Part shown: one piece after another, positions 9,165-15,630 of the stretch | Layout: every line of letters begins with the position of its first letter | Numbering within the stretch: the first letter of the stretch is position 1 | Assembly: GCA_005884745.1 (NCBI GenBank) | Contig: VAZU01000030.1 | Span: 3,017-20,360 of the forward strand | Reading direction: 5' to 3' | Source: Alphaproteobacteria bacterium | GTDB lineage: Bacteria > Pseudomonadota > Alphaproteobacteria > Rhizobiales > Xanthobacteraceae | Length of the DNA stretch: 17,344 bases | Program-made: the position numbers and the translations under genes | The notes under the pieces: generated by a model | Seen by the model: only the letters and a program-made list of their open reading frames with translations | Database searches by the model: none | Told to the model about the DNA's origin: nothing

Positions 9165-9800
9165 TCACAGTTCCGCCTTCGCCAGATCCCACAACAGCCG
9201 ATAGGTCGGCAGCTTGGCGTGGCGCCCGAAGCGTTGATCGGCAAGCTGCCGCACCGTCGGCTCGTCCGTTCCTTCCACGACGACGTACCAGTCGCCCGAG
9301 CCGATATCCGGCGCCGCAGCATCGGCCGGCTTCGACAGCTCGGGATCGGATTCCAACAGATGCGCGGAGATCATCCGATCGAGCACGGCGTCGAGCTCGG
9401 CCGTGACGGCGTTCCGCAATTCGGTCTTGTCGGCGCCGGAGGGACGAATCCGGCTGAACGCGAGCGCGCCGCCGCGGCCCTGGCCGCGGCTCGCGCTCAC
9501 GCGCGCGACCGCGCGGGTGAAATTGCGGAATTTCGACACATGGTGCCGGGTCCAGGCGGTCGGATTTTGCAGCGCTTTCAAGTAATCGGGGCTGCGCAGA
9601 ACATCGAGCGTCTCGGTCGTATAGAAATTCAGATATTTCGGCTCCGCCGCGACCGCGACGTAGCGCCGGGCCTCCAGAAATCCCGGGATGCTCACGCGCT
9701 CGATGACGTGCTCCTTGTCGTACCATTGGTTGAAGTCCCGCTCCTCGGACGGATCGGCGTCCATCAACGTGATGAGCATTCCCTTGCCCGAAAGCGGCAT
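9165..9800 (-). CDS. Hypothetical protein, probable dimeric alpha/beta-barrel fold
   Basis: This is a 211-residue protein of unknown function. The N-terminal half (GMLITLMDADPSEERDFNQW, then YDKEHVIERVSIPGFLEARRYV) resembles the EthD/DUF4286-like ferredoxin fold: a beta strand, the pattern FNxWYDxEH, and then a strand at RRYV. TEPTVRQLADQRFG-like sequence near the C-terminus fits a second small domain. No signal peptide, membrane segment or metal motif is seen. The start at 9800 has an AGGGAAAG ribosome site upstream on the minus strand. ATG codons at MLITLMD are a weaker alternative. The gene is alone between two repeat clusters, convergent with the amidase. Proteins of this type are often found near catabolic genes, but no function is proposed here. 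Confidence 0.72.
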   Translation of the reverse strand: MPLSGKGMLITLMDADPSEERDFNQWYDKEHVIERVSIPGFLEARRYVAVAAEPKYLNFYTTETLDVLRSPDYLKALQNPTAWTRHHVSKFRNFTRAVARVSASRGQGRGGALAFSRIRPSGADKTELRNAVTAELDAVLDRMISAHLLESDPELSKPADAAAPDIGSGDWYVVVEGTDEPTVRQLADQRFGRHAKLPTYRLLWDLAKAEL

Positions 9801-9825
9801 GGTCGACTTTCCCTGGGGTTATACG

Positions 9826-9999
9826 GCTGGTCATCCCGGCCAAGCGAGCGTGGCGAGCGCGAGCCGGGATCCATGAACACGAATTTGCGAGTGACATAAA
9901 GGACTGTGTTCATAGGTTCCGGCCCCCCGCTTTCGCGGGGGCAAGTCTCGCGCGGAGCCTGCCCCGGACTTGATCCGGGGCGCTCGGCCGGAATGACCA
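9826..9999. repeat. Intergenic hairpin repeat cluster 4 (mosaic)
   Basis: Several inverted repeats follow one another in this gap between two minus-strand genes. ATCCCGGC (9833-9840) pairs with GCCGGGAT (9863-9870). ATGAACAC (9873-9880) pairs with GTGTTCAT (9906-9913). CCCCCGC (9924-9930) pairs with GCGGGGG (9935-9941). GCCCCGGA (9961-9968) pairs with TCCGGGGC (9974-9981). The units resemble the GTCATTCCGGCC and GCCCCGGATCAAGTCCGGGGC repeats common in Bradyrhizobium-like genomes. The 221-base gap (9801-10021) holds no convincing gene. The cluster may terminate the upstream Ada-like gene. Confidence 0.8.
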
Positions 10000-10021
10000 C
10001 CTCGGGAATCGAGGCGCAGCC

Positions 10022-10906
10022 TCACGCGGCTTCGACCCGGCCCGCCTCCCAGCCGAGCATGGCGCGCTTGCGGGTGAGGCCCCAGTGGTAGCCGCACAGG
10101 TCGCCGCCCTTGCCGACCACGCGATGACAGGGCACCACGAACGAGATCGGGTTCTTGCCGACCGCGGCGCCGACGGCGCGCGCGGCGCTCGGCTTGCCGA
10201 GGATCGCGGCGATGTCCGAATAGGTTTTCGCGCCTCCCATCGGAATGCCGAGCAGCGTCTCCCACACCCGCAGCTCGAAGTCGGTGCCGATCAGCACGAT
10301 CCGCAGCGGGCGATCCGGCCGCCACAGTTTTGGGTCGAATATTCTTCGCGCCAAATTGGCGGTCACGTGCGCGTCCTCGACGTAGCCGGCGCGCGGCCAG
10401 CGGCTGCGCATGTCTTCGAGCGCGGCCTCCTCCTCGCCCGGATCGGCGAACGCCAGTCCGGCGAGGCCGCGCTCGGTCGCCATGACGAGGGCGGTGCCGA
10501 ACGGCGAGGGATGGAACCCGTAACGGATCGTCAGTCCCTGGCCGCCGGACTTCCATTCACCGGGCGACATCGCCTCGTGGGTGACGAAGAGGTCGTGCAG
10601 GCGGCCCGGGCCGGAGAGCCCGACCTCGTAGGTGGCATCGAGCACGCTCGCCGAGGAGCGCAGCAATTTGCGGGCATGTTCGAGCGTGATCGCCTGCAGG
10701 AAGGCTTTCGGCGTCAGACCGGCCCAGCGCCGGAACAGATGGTGGAGCTCGGCGCTCGACACGCCGGCCGCTTCCGCGATGCGCTCGATCTCCGGCTGCT
10801 CGCGCCAGTGCTCGGAGATATAGGCGATGGCCCGGCGCACCACGCCGTAATCCTCGGCAGCGGTGGCGAGCGGGGTCAGGTCGGTCGCACGATCGGGTGA
10901 CAACAT
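10022..10906 (-). CDS. Ada-like protein: AraC-type helix-turn-helix plus O6-methylguanine-DNA methyltransferase
   Basis: This 294-residue protein repairs O6-alkylguanine by moving the alkyl group to its own cysteine. It probably also regulates transcription. An AraC-type DNA-binding domain spans about residues 20-118 (IERIAEAAGVSSAELHHLFRR and a second helix-turn-helix ending at MSPGEW). The methyltransferase domain spans about 125-290, with the acceptor Cys260 in VVPCHRVV and GAAVGKNP before it. The N-terminal zinc domain of E. coli Ada, which senses methylphosphotriesters, is absent. The protein therefore cannot be switched on in the E. coli manner. This two-domain form is common in alphaproteobacteria. 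I chose ATG at 10906 because GAGGAAA sits just before it. An upstream ATG at 10930 would add eight residues. The gene ends beside repeat cluster 4. Confidence 0.93.
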   Translation of the reverse strand: MLSPDRATDLTPLATAAEDYGVVRRAIAYISEHWREQPEIERIAEAAGVSSAELHHLFRRWAGLTPKAFLQAITLEHARKLLRSSASVLDATYEVGLSGPGRLHDLFVTHEAMSPGEWKSGGQGLTIRYGFHPSPFGTALVMATERGLAGLAFADPGEEEAALEDMRSRWPRAGYVEDAHVTANLARRIFDPKLWRPDRPLRIVLIGTDFELRVWETLLGIPMGGAKTYSDIAAILGKPSAARAVGAAVGKNPISFVVPCHRVVGKGGDLCGYHWGLTRKRAMLGWEAGRVEAA

Positions 10907-11008
10907 GGTTTCCTCACGACGGCTGATCATGGCGGAAACCTAGTGCCTCGCAGGCCGGCCAGCCACCCGATTCCTGCGGCCGGGGGCAGGCGTGGCCCGC
11001 GCATTTTG

Positions 11009-11521
11009 CTATTCCGCGACGGTGCGGGTCGGGCCGCGGCGTGCTTGGGTCAGGGCCGCGGAGAACGCCAGCGCGAAGGCTTCCTTCTCGCGCGGTCCGA
11101 GAAAGCCGGCGACCGGCAGCCGCCGCCCGTGCGAGACCAGGAACAGGCGCTGGATGCCGAACTCCTCGTGGGTCTGGCGATCGAGCCGGACCCAGACCGG
11201 ATTGAGCTTCCATTCGGCGATTGCCCCGCGGTGACTGACCTTGCGCACGCGCAGCTCGCTCGGGGTCATGGTGACCGCCTCGTAGGCGGTCGCGGCCCGA
11301 TAGTTGGCCCGAAACGCCAGATAGACGAGCAGCACGTCGAGGCCGAGAAAGCCCACGACCGGCCAGGCGCCGATCAGGTAAAACACCAGCCCGGCCGCAA
11401 AACTCAAGGCGCTCAGCAGCGCCATGAGCGCAAGGAAGCCCGCCGCCCCGAGCGAGCGATGCGGAGTCAGCACCGCGGAAAACAGCGTGGGTTCCATCGC
11501 TTCGGCGTTGCCGTCGGTCAT
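11009..11521 (-). CDS. DUF2244 domain membrane protein
   Basis: This 170-residue integral membrane protein belongs to the DUF2244 family. Two hydrophobic helices lie at about residues 25-50 and 52-72. They are followed by a soluble domain with the conserved pattern RANYRAATAYEAVTMTPSELRV and then WKLNPVWVRL. The C-terminal part contains GIQRLFLVSHGRRLPVAGFLGPREKEAFA, typical of the family. Its function is unknown. The domain probably faces the cytoplasm. The ATG at 11521 is chosen; a GTG at 11527 is in frame. The nth gene starts on the other strand only 22 bases away, so the two promoters must overlap the start regions. Pairing of this family with nth may be conserved in the group, but I could not check that here. 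Confidence 0.85.
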   Translation of the reverse strand: MTDGNAEAMEPTLFSAVLTPHRSLGAAGFLALMALLSALSFAAGLVFYLIGAWPVVGFLGLDVLLVYLAFRANYRAATAYEAVTMTPSELRVRKVSHRGAIAEWKLNPVWVRLDRQTHEEFGIQRLFLVSHGRRLPVAGFLGPREKEAFALAFSAALTQARRGPTRTVAE

Positions 11522-11543
11522 GGCCACTGACTATACCGGGAAC

Positions 11544-12320
11544 ATGGCGCGCAAGACGATCCCCCGCGGGGGCGATAGCCGGCAACCGAAGCGACGCTCC
11601 TCCGGTTCCGGGGCCGCTCCGCCGAAAAACAGGCGGCGGCGGCCCGCGCCGCCTCCACCGCCTGCCACGCTCACCACCTGGACGCCGGGCGAGGTCGAAG
11701 CGGCGTTTCGCCGGTTTGAGGCCGCCAATCCCGAGCCCAGGGGCGAGCTTCAACACCAGGATCCGTTCACGCTGCTGGTCGCGGTGGTGCTCTCGGCGCA
11801 GGCGACCGACGCGGGCGTCAACAAGGCGACGCCGAAACTGTTTGCCGTCGCCGATACGCCGGAAAAGATGGTCGCGCTCGGCGAAATACGCTTGCGCGAA
11901 TTGATCAAGACGATCGGGCTCTACCGGACCAAGGCCAAGAACATCATCGCGCTCTCCCGTGCGCTGATCGCCGAGCATGGCGGCAAGGTGCCGCACGACC
12001 GCGAGGCGCTCCAAGCCCTGCCGGGGGTGGGCCGCAAGACTGCCAATGTCGTGCTCAACGGCGCGTTCGGCGAGCCGGTGATCGCGGTCGACACCCACGT
12101 GTTCCGGGTTGCCAATCGCACCGGGCTCGCGCCGGGCAAGACGCCGTTCGAAGTCGAGCAATCGCTCGAGGCCGTCGTGCCGGAGCACTACAAGCGCCAC
12201 GCCCACCATTGGCTCATCCTGCACGGCCGCTACGTTTGCAAGGCGCTCAAACCGGCGTGCGGCCGCTGCCTGATCAACGGTCTGTGCCGCTGGCCGGACA
12301 AGAATTTGCTGTCGGTGTGA
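11544..12320 (+). CDS. nth: Endonuclease III (DNA glycosylase/AP lyase)
   Basis: Nth removes oxidised pyrimidines and cuts at the abasic site in base excision repair. The 258-residue protein has the helix-hairpin-helix LPGVGRKTANVVLN with catalytic Lys165, and the catalytic Asp183 in VDTHVFRVANR. The 4Fe-4S cluster ligands are Cys232, Cys239, Cys242 and Cys248 (CX6CX2CX5C), exactly as in E. coli. The N-terminus carries an extra 45 or so residues rich in Arg, Pro, Ser and Gly (NRRRRPAPPPPPAT). These are likely disordered and may help DNA binding. Without them the length is normal. The ATG at 11544 is chosen; ATG 11520 in the same frame overlaps the divergent DUF2244 start. The ribosome site is weak for both. 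The gene converges on the EI24-like gene across repeat cluster 5. Confidence 0.96.
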   Translation: MARKTIPRGGDSRQPKRRSSGSGAAPPKNRRRRPAPPPPPATLTTWTPGEVEAAFRRFEAANPEPRGELQHQDPFTLLVAVVLSAQATDAGVNKATPKLFAVADTPEKMVALGEIRLRELIKTIGLYRTKAKNIIALSRALIAEHGGKVPHDREALQALPGVGRKTANVVLNGAFGEPVIAVDTHVFRVANRTGLAPGKTPFEVEQSLEAVVPEHYKRHAHHWLILHGRYVCKALKPACGRCLINGLCRWPDKNLLSV

Positions 12321-12322
12321 AT

Positions 12323-12442
12323 CCCTCCCCGATAGGGGAGGGTCGCGCGCGTAAGCGCGCGAGGTGGGGTGAGGTGATATGAGTTACCACCCCACCCGAC
12401 TCTCAGCTACCGCTGCGAGCCGACCTCCCCTGGCGGGGAGGT
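12323..12442. repeat. Intergenic hairpin repeat cluster 5, reaching into the EI24-like gene
   Basis: Four inverted repeats lie in a row. CCCTCCCC (12323-12330) pairs with 12335-12342. TCGCGCGC (12343-12350) pairs with 12355-12362. GGTGGGGTG (12363-12371) pairs with CACCCCACC (12388-12396). ACCTCCCC (12423-12430) pairs with 12435-12442. The units resemble cluster 2. The element begins three bases after the nth stop codon and provides the last 11-12 codons and the stop of the minus-strand EI24-like gene. It may act as a two-way terminator between these convergent genes. Confidence 0.85.
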
Positions 12443-13153
12443 GGATTCCCGCCGCCGCACGATCTGCTTGTGCACATGCACCATGAAGGCGGTGGCGAAC
12501 AGCGGCGTGGCGAGGTTCAAGACCGGGATCGACACGAACGCGGCGATGAACAGCCCGGCGACGAACAATGTGCCGGCGTGATGCTTGCGCAGGCGCTTGG
12601 CCTCCGCGGCGGGATGAAACCGCATCGCGGCGAGCTCGAAATAGATGCGGCCCTGCACGTAGGCGGTGGCGAGGAAGAAGATCAGAAGCCCGAGCCCGGC
12701 GACGAGCAGGAACGGCACCGCGCACAGGTAGATGAGGATCGCGAGCAGCGCCGCCTGGACGCCTTCGAGGATGGCGGTCCCGATCGGAACGGCGGTGCCG
12801 ACCGGATCCGCGGGGTAATGCACGCGCTCCACCTGCTCGGCGATGGCATCGACGAAGAAGCTGGCAACCAGCGCGGTGACCGCCGGCATCAGGAACACGG
12901 CGCCGGCGACGATGCCCAGCCCCGCCGCGATCGCAACCATCCATTCGAGGATGTTCACCGGCGTATGGGCGCCGGGTCCCGCATGGATCTCGATCCAGGC
13001 GCCGCCGCGCTCGACGAGCGCGACGAGCCCGCGATCGATCCCGATGCCGAGCACGATGAGCAGCACGATGGCGAGCGCGATCGACCTGATGAGCAGCGCC
13101 CGGAACGGCGGCGACGCCATCTGGGCCAGGGCTTGGATCGCCGCATCGAGCAT
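12407..13153 (-). CDS. EI24/CysZ-like integral membrane protein
   Basis: This 248-residue membrane protein belongs to the EI24 domain family (Etoposide-induced 2.4 / CysZ). E. coli CysZ is a sulfate channel of that family. Hydrophobic segments lie at about residues 20-40, 68-100, 130-168 (long, likely a hairpin) and 195-226. The stretch AYVQGRIYFELAAMRFHPAAEAKRLR between the last two matches the family's conserved loop. No cys gene is nearby, so sulfate transport is only a possibility. ATG at 13153 has a GGAG ribosome site. The frame is open far upstream, but that part overlaps the YiiX-like gene in another frame. The last 12 or so residues (STSPPGEVGSQR) are encoded by an intergenic repeat and are probably not functional. 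Confidence 0.85.
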   Translation of the reverse strand: MLDAAIQALAQMASPPFRALLIRSIALAIVLLIVLGIGIDRGLVALVERGGAWIEIHAGPGAHTPVNILEWMVAIAAGLGIVAGAVFLMPAVTALVASFFVDAIAEQVERVHYPADPVGTAVPIGTAILEGVQAALLAILIYLCAVPFLLVAGLGLLIFFLATAYVQGRIYFELAAMRFHPAAEAKRLRKHHAGTLFVAGLFIAAFVSIPVLNLATPLFATAFMVHVHKQIVRRRESTSPPGEVGSQR

Positions 13154-13180
13154 GAGGGATCTCCGCAAACCGAAGAGATT

Positions 13181-13261
13181 GTAGCCCGGATCGAGCGGCG
13201 CGCAGCGCCGCGCTATCCGGGAACGCCATCCCCGGATTACGCTTGGCTCCATCCGGGCTAC
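13181..13261. repeat. Intergenic inverted repeat cluster 6, GTAGCCCG type
   Basis: An inverted repeat runs from GTAGCCCGGAT (13181-13191) to ATCCGGGCTAC (13251-13261), with internal palindromes such as GGCGCGCAGCGCC. The right half (13231-13257) matches 9123-9149 in 26 of 27 bases, so it is a second copy of the cluster 3 family. It fills most of the 122-base gap between the YiiX-like and EI24-like genes. It may insulate or stabilise one message from the other. Confidence 0.85.
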
Positions 13262-13275
13262 AAGCGCGGCGTATA

Positions 13276-14118
13276 TCAGCTCGCCGCGGCGCTTTTGCGG
13301 TGGCTCGCCCAAGCGGGCCGGCCCACGGGTGCGGGGCTCTTCGGTCGATCCAGCGCGACGGCCTCGAGACGCGGCGAAAGATCGGCCCAGTGGACCTTCT
13401 TGTAATCGAAACCACGCTCGAGCGTCGGCTTCACCACGGCGAAATACGGCGAAATGTCGAAATCGCGCGGCGCGTACAGCGAGGAATGCCGGATCTCGAG
13501 AATCTCCCGGCGCGCCGAGCGGCTCTCCACCCGCGTGACCTTGGGCAGGATCGGGTAGCGCACGAGCTCGAAGGCCTGGGCGATCAGCGCCGAGCAGATC
13601 AGCCGGGTCGGATCGCCGGAACCGAGCGCGATCATGCGCCGGCGCCAGCGCTGCGGCACCGGCAAGGGCATCAGATAGCGCAGCAGGTCCGCGATATTCT
13701 TCACGTCGTAATCGAACCCGATGCGCGCCACCGCGTAGGCGCACACGCGCGCGCAATCCTCCGGAGAGAGCTGCGCCGGCCGGCACACCCGGGTGTGGCA
13801 TGCGAAATATTTCGACAGCGGAGCGGAGACCACGCCCTCGCCCACGTTGGCCTCGATCAGCACATGCGGCTCGCCCTCGCTCGTCGTGCGGCTCTCGATC
13901 GGCCCGATGTGGAGCGCGGCATGCGACCACGTCGATTGCGTCAGGTACTTGATGACCCCGGAGATGCGGTTGTTGCCTTCGACCAGCAGCACGTCGCCGG
14001 GCCTGAGCGCCGCGCGCAACCCGTCGGGGTCGCTCGGCGTGAACGGCTCGTAGCCGCGCAGCGGCTTTTCCAGATAGCGCGCGATCGCACTGCCAAAACG
14101 GTCGAGCACCCAGCCCAT
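13276..14118 (-). CDS. YiiX/YebB-like NlpC/P60 cysteine hydrolase (permuted papain fold)
   Basis: This 280-residue protein resembles the permuted NlpC/P60 group that includes YiiX and YebB. A likely catalytic set is visible in the permuted order: His66 in STWSHAALHIG, Glu89 in VLIEANVGEG, and Cys175 in TRLICSALIAQAF. RPGDVLLVEGN before the histidine is also typical. Members of this fold cut amide bonds in peptides or act on lipids, so the substrate is uncertain. No signal peptide or lipobox is seen, so the protein probably stays in the cytoplasm or on the inner membrane. I chose ATG 14118 (MGWVLDRFG) because the upstream extension to GTG 14175 looks unlike a conserved protein and lacks a ribosome site. 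The amine oxidase gene is divergent, 183 bases away. The EI24-like gene follows on the same strand. Confidence 0.8.
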   Translation of the reverse strand: MGWVLDRFGSAIARYLEKPLRGYEPFTPSDPDGLRAALRPGDVLLVEGNNRISGVIKYLTQSTWSHAALHIGPIESRTTSEGEPHVLIEANVGEGVVSAPLSKYFACHTRVCRPAQLSPEDCARVCAYAVARIGFDYDVKNIADLLRYLMPLPVPQRWRRRMIALGSGDPTRLICSALIAQAFELVRYPILPKVTRVESRSARREILEIRHSSLYAPRDFDISPYFAVVKPTLERGFDYKKVHWADLSPRLEAVALDRPKSPAPVGRPAWASHRKSAAAS

Positions 14119-14212
14119 GGCCTTGCCGTCCCCAGGTCCGGAGTTCCGGTTTGGTTGCCGGATGCGAAATTTCACGCTTCAAACTAGAGGGAACTCGTTG
14201 CGTTTTGGTTCA

Positions 14213-14242
14213 CGCCGGCGCGGACCCGAGCGGACGCCGGCG
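14213..14242. repeat. Inverted repeat in the divergent region between the hydrolase and amine oxidase genes
   Basis: The self-complementary octamer CGCCGGCG occurs twice (14213-14220 and 14235-14242), 14 bases apart, so the copies can pair with each other or each with itself. A smaller hairpin (14260-14264 with 14267-14271) follows. The 183-base gap between the divergent starts should hold both promoters, but I see no convincing -35/-10 pair. The octamers could be operator half-sites or chance in GC-rich DNA. Confidence 0.4.
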
Positions 14243-14301
14243 GTCGTTTGCAGGGGTGGGCCCGTTCGGGCAAGCTCGCGCGACATAACCTTCCGGAAAC
14301 C

Positions 14302-15630
14302 ATGTCCGCATTGAGCCGCCGCTCGTTTCTCGCCGCTTCCGCCGCCGTCGCGGCGCGCCCCGCGCTCGCCGCTCCGGCGCCGTTGCCCGACGTCGATGTC
14401 GTCATCGTGGGCGCCGGGGCGGCCGGGATCGCGGCGGCACGCCGCATTGCGCCGACCGGCCGCCGGCTCGCCTTCCTGGAAGCGAGCGACCGCGTCGGCG
14501 GCCGCTGCTTCACCGACATGCGCACGTTCGGCGTTCCCTACGACCGCGGTGCGCATTGGATCCACATGCCCGATCTCAATCCGGTGGCGAAGCTCGCGGT
14601 GAAAACCGGGCTCGACATCTATCCGGCGCCGCCGGGCCAGCGGCTGCGGATCGGACTGCGCAACGCCCGCGAGAGCGAAATGGAAGATTTCCTGGGGAGC
14701 CTTGTGCGCTGCAATCGCGCCATCTACGACGCCGCCCGGGGCAGGGGCGATGTCTCCTGCGAGCAGGCGCTGCCGAAGGATCTCGGCGACTGGCGCCCGA
14801 CCATGGAGTTCGTGCTCGGCCCGTTCGGGTGCGGCAAGGCGCTGAGCGAGATATCGGCGGTCGATTTCGCGAAATCGGCCGAGCGCGACGTCGATGCATT
14901 CTGCCGGCAGGGTGTGGGCACACTCCTGGCCAAGCTCGCCGCCGGGCTGCCGGTCCAGTTCTCCAGCCCGGTCACACGGATCGTGTGGGACGCGAAGCTC
15001 GTTGAGCTGGAGACGCCCAGAGGCGTGCTGCGCGCCCGCACCGCGATTCTGACCGCCTCGACCGGCGTGCTCGCCTCGGGGAAGATCAAGTTCGAGCCCG
15101 GCTTGCCCAGGCGCTACGTCGAGGCGATCGGCAAGCTCGGGCTCGGCAGCTACGATCACGTGGCGATCGAGTTTTCGGGCAATCCGCTCGGGCTGCAGAA
15201 CGACGATCTCGTGTTCGAGAAAGCGACCGGCTCGCGCACCGCGGGCTTGCTTGCCAATGTGTCCGGCTCGCGGCTTTGCGTGGTCGAGATCGCCGGTAAA
15301 CTCGGCGCCGGTCTCGCCGAGCAGGGAGAGGCCGCGATGACGGCGTTTGCGCTCGACTGGCTCGCCGGCATGTTCGGCTCCGACGTGAAGCAGGCGGTCA
15401 AGCGCACCCATGCGACGCGCTGGACGAAGGAGCCCTGGGCGCTCGGCGCGTTCTCGGCAGCTTCCCCGGGCGGGCAATGGGCCCGCAAGGCGTTCTCCGA
15501 GCCGCTCGAGGAGCATATCTGGTTCGCCGGCGAAGCCGTGCACGAGACGCTGTGGGGGACATTGGGGGGCGCCTGGGAGGCCGGCGAGCGCGCCGCCGAC
15601 GCGGCGCTCAGAAGGCTCGGCAAGAAATGA
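14302..15630 (+). CDS. Tat-exported flavin amine oxidase family protein
   Basis: This 442-residue FAD enzyme belongs to the flavin-containing amine oxidase family, which oxidises amines to imines using oxygen or another acceptor. It begins with a twin-arginine signal (SRRSFLAASAAVAARPALA, residues 5-23), so it is probably exported folded to the periplasm. The FAD Rossmann motif VIVGAGAAG (34-42) is followed by EASDRVGGRC. The C-terminal FAD-contact motif is FAGEAVHETLWGTLGGAWEAG. The lysine that most monoamine and polyamine oxidases place near flavin N5 seems replaced by His286 (GSYDHVAIEF, where NKV is usual). The substrate cannot be named. ATG 14302 is chosen because it starts the Tat signal; the frame is open upstream. 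The stop overlaps the next gene by four bases (ATGA), which suggests translational coupling. Confidence 0.88.
   Translation: MSALSRRSFLAASAAVAARPALAAPAPLPDVDVVIVGAGAAGIAAARRIAPTGRRLAFLEASDRVGGRCFTDMRTFGVPYDRGAHWIHMPDLNPVAKLAVKTGLDIYPAPPGQRLRIGLRNARESEMEDFLGSLVRCNRAIYDAARGRGDVSCEQALPKDLGDWRPTMEFVLGPFGCGKALSEISAVDFAKSAERDVDAFCRQGVGTLLAKLAAGLPVQFSSPVTRIVWDAKLVELETPRGVLRARTAILTASTGVLASGKIKFEPGLPRRYVEAIGKLGLGSYDHVAIEFSGNPLGLQNDDLVFEKATGSRTAGLLANVSGSRLCVVEIAGKLGAGLAEQGEAAMTAFALDWLAGMFGSDVKQAVKRTHATRWTKEPWALGAFSAASPGGQWARKAFSEPLEEHIWFAGEAVHETLWGTLGGAWEAGERAADAALRRLGKK

Noticed and set aside
7553..9322. A 589-codon minus-strand frame opposite the amidase
   Set aside because: It covers repeat cluster 2 and the amidase in antisense, has an Arg-rich composition, and shows no recognisable domain.
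9037..9897. An alternative 286-codon minus-strand frame over the hypothetical gene at 9165-9800
   Set aside because: It runs through repeats at both ends and is Arg-rich. The frame at 9165-9800 has balanced composition, a ribosome site and a plausible fold.
10914..12224. A 436-codon minus-strand frame opposite nth and across the DUF2244 gene
   Set aside because: It is antisense to nth and out of frame with DUF2244. Both of those have clear family motifs.
7478..12442. The hairpin clusters considered as CRISPR arrays
   Set aside because: The units are palindromic, differ in sequence, lack regular spacers, and have no cas genes near.
12407..14182. A possible 591-residue fusion extending the EI24-like protein upstream
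   Set aside because: The upstream part is an out-of-frame reading of the YiiX-like gene and of a repeat. The ATG at 13153 has a ribosome site and begins a normal-length EI24 protein.
14179..15543. A 454-codon minus-strand frame opposite the amine oxidase
   Set aside because: It is antisense to a gene with clear Tat and FAD motifs, and its product is Arg/Gly/Ala-rich without domains.
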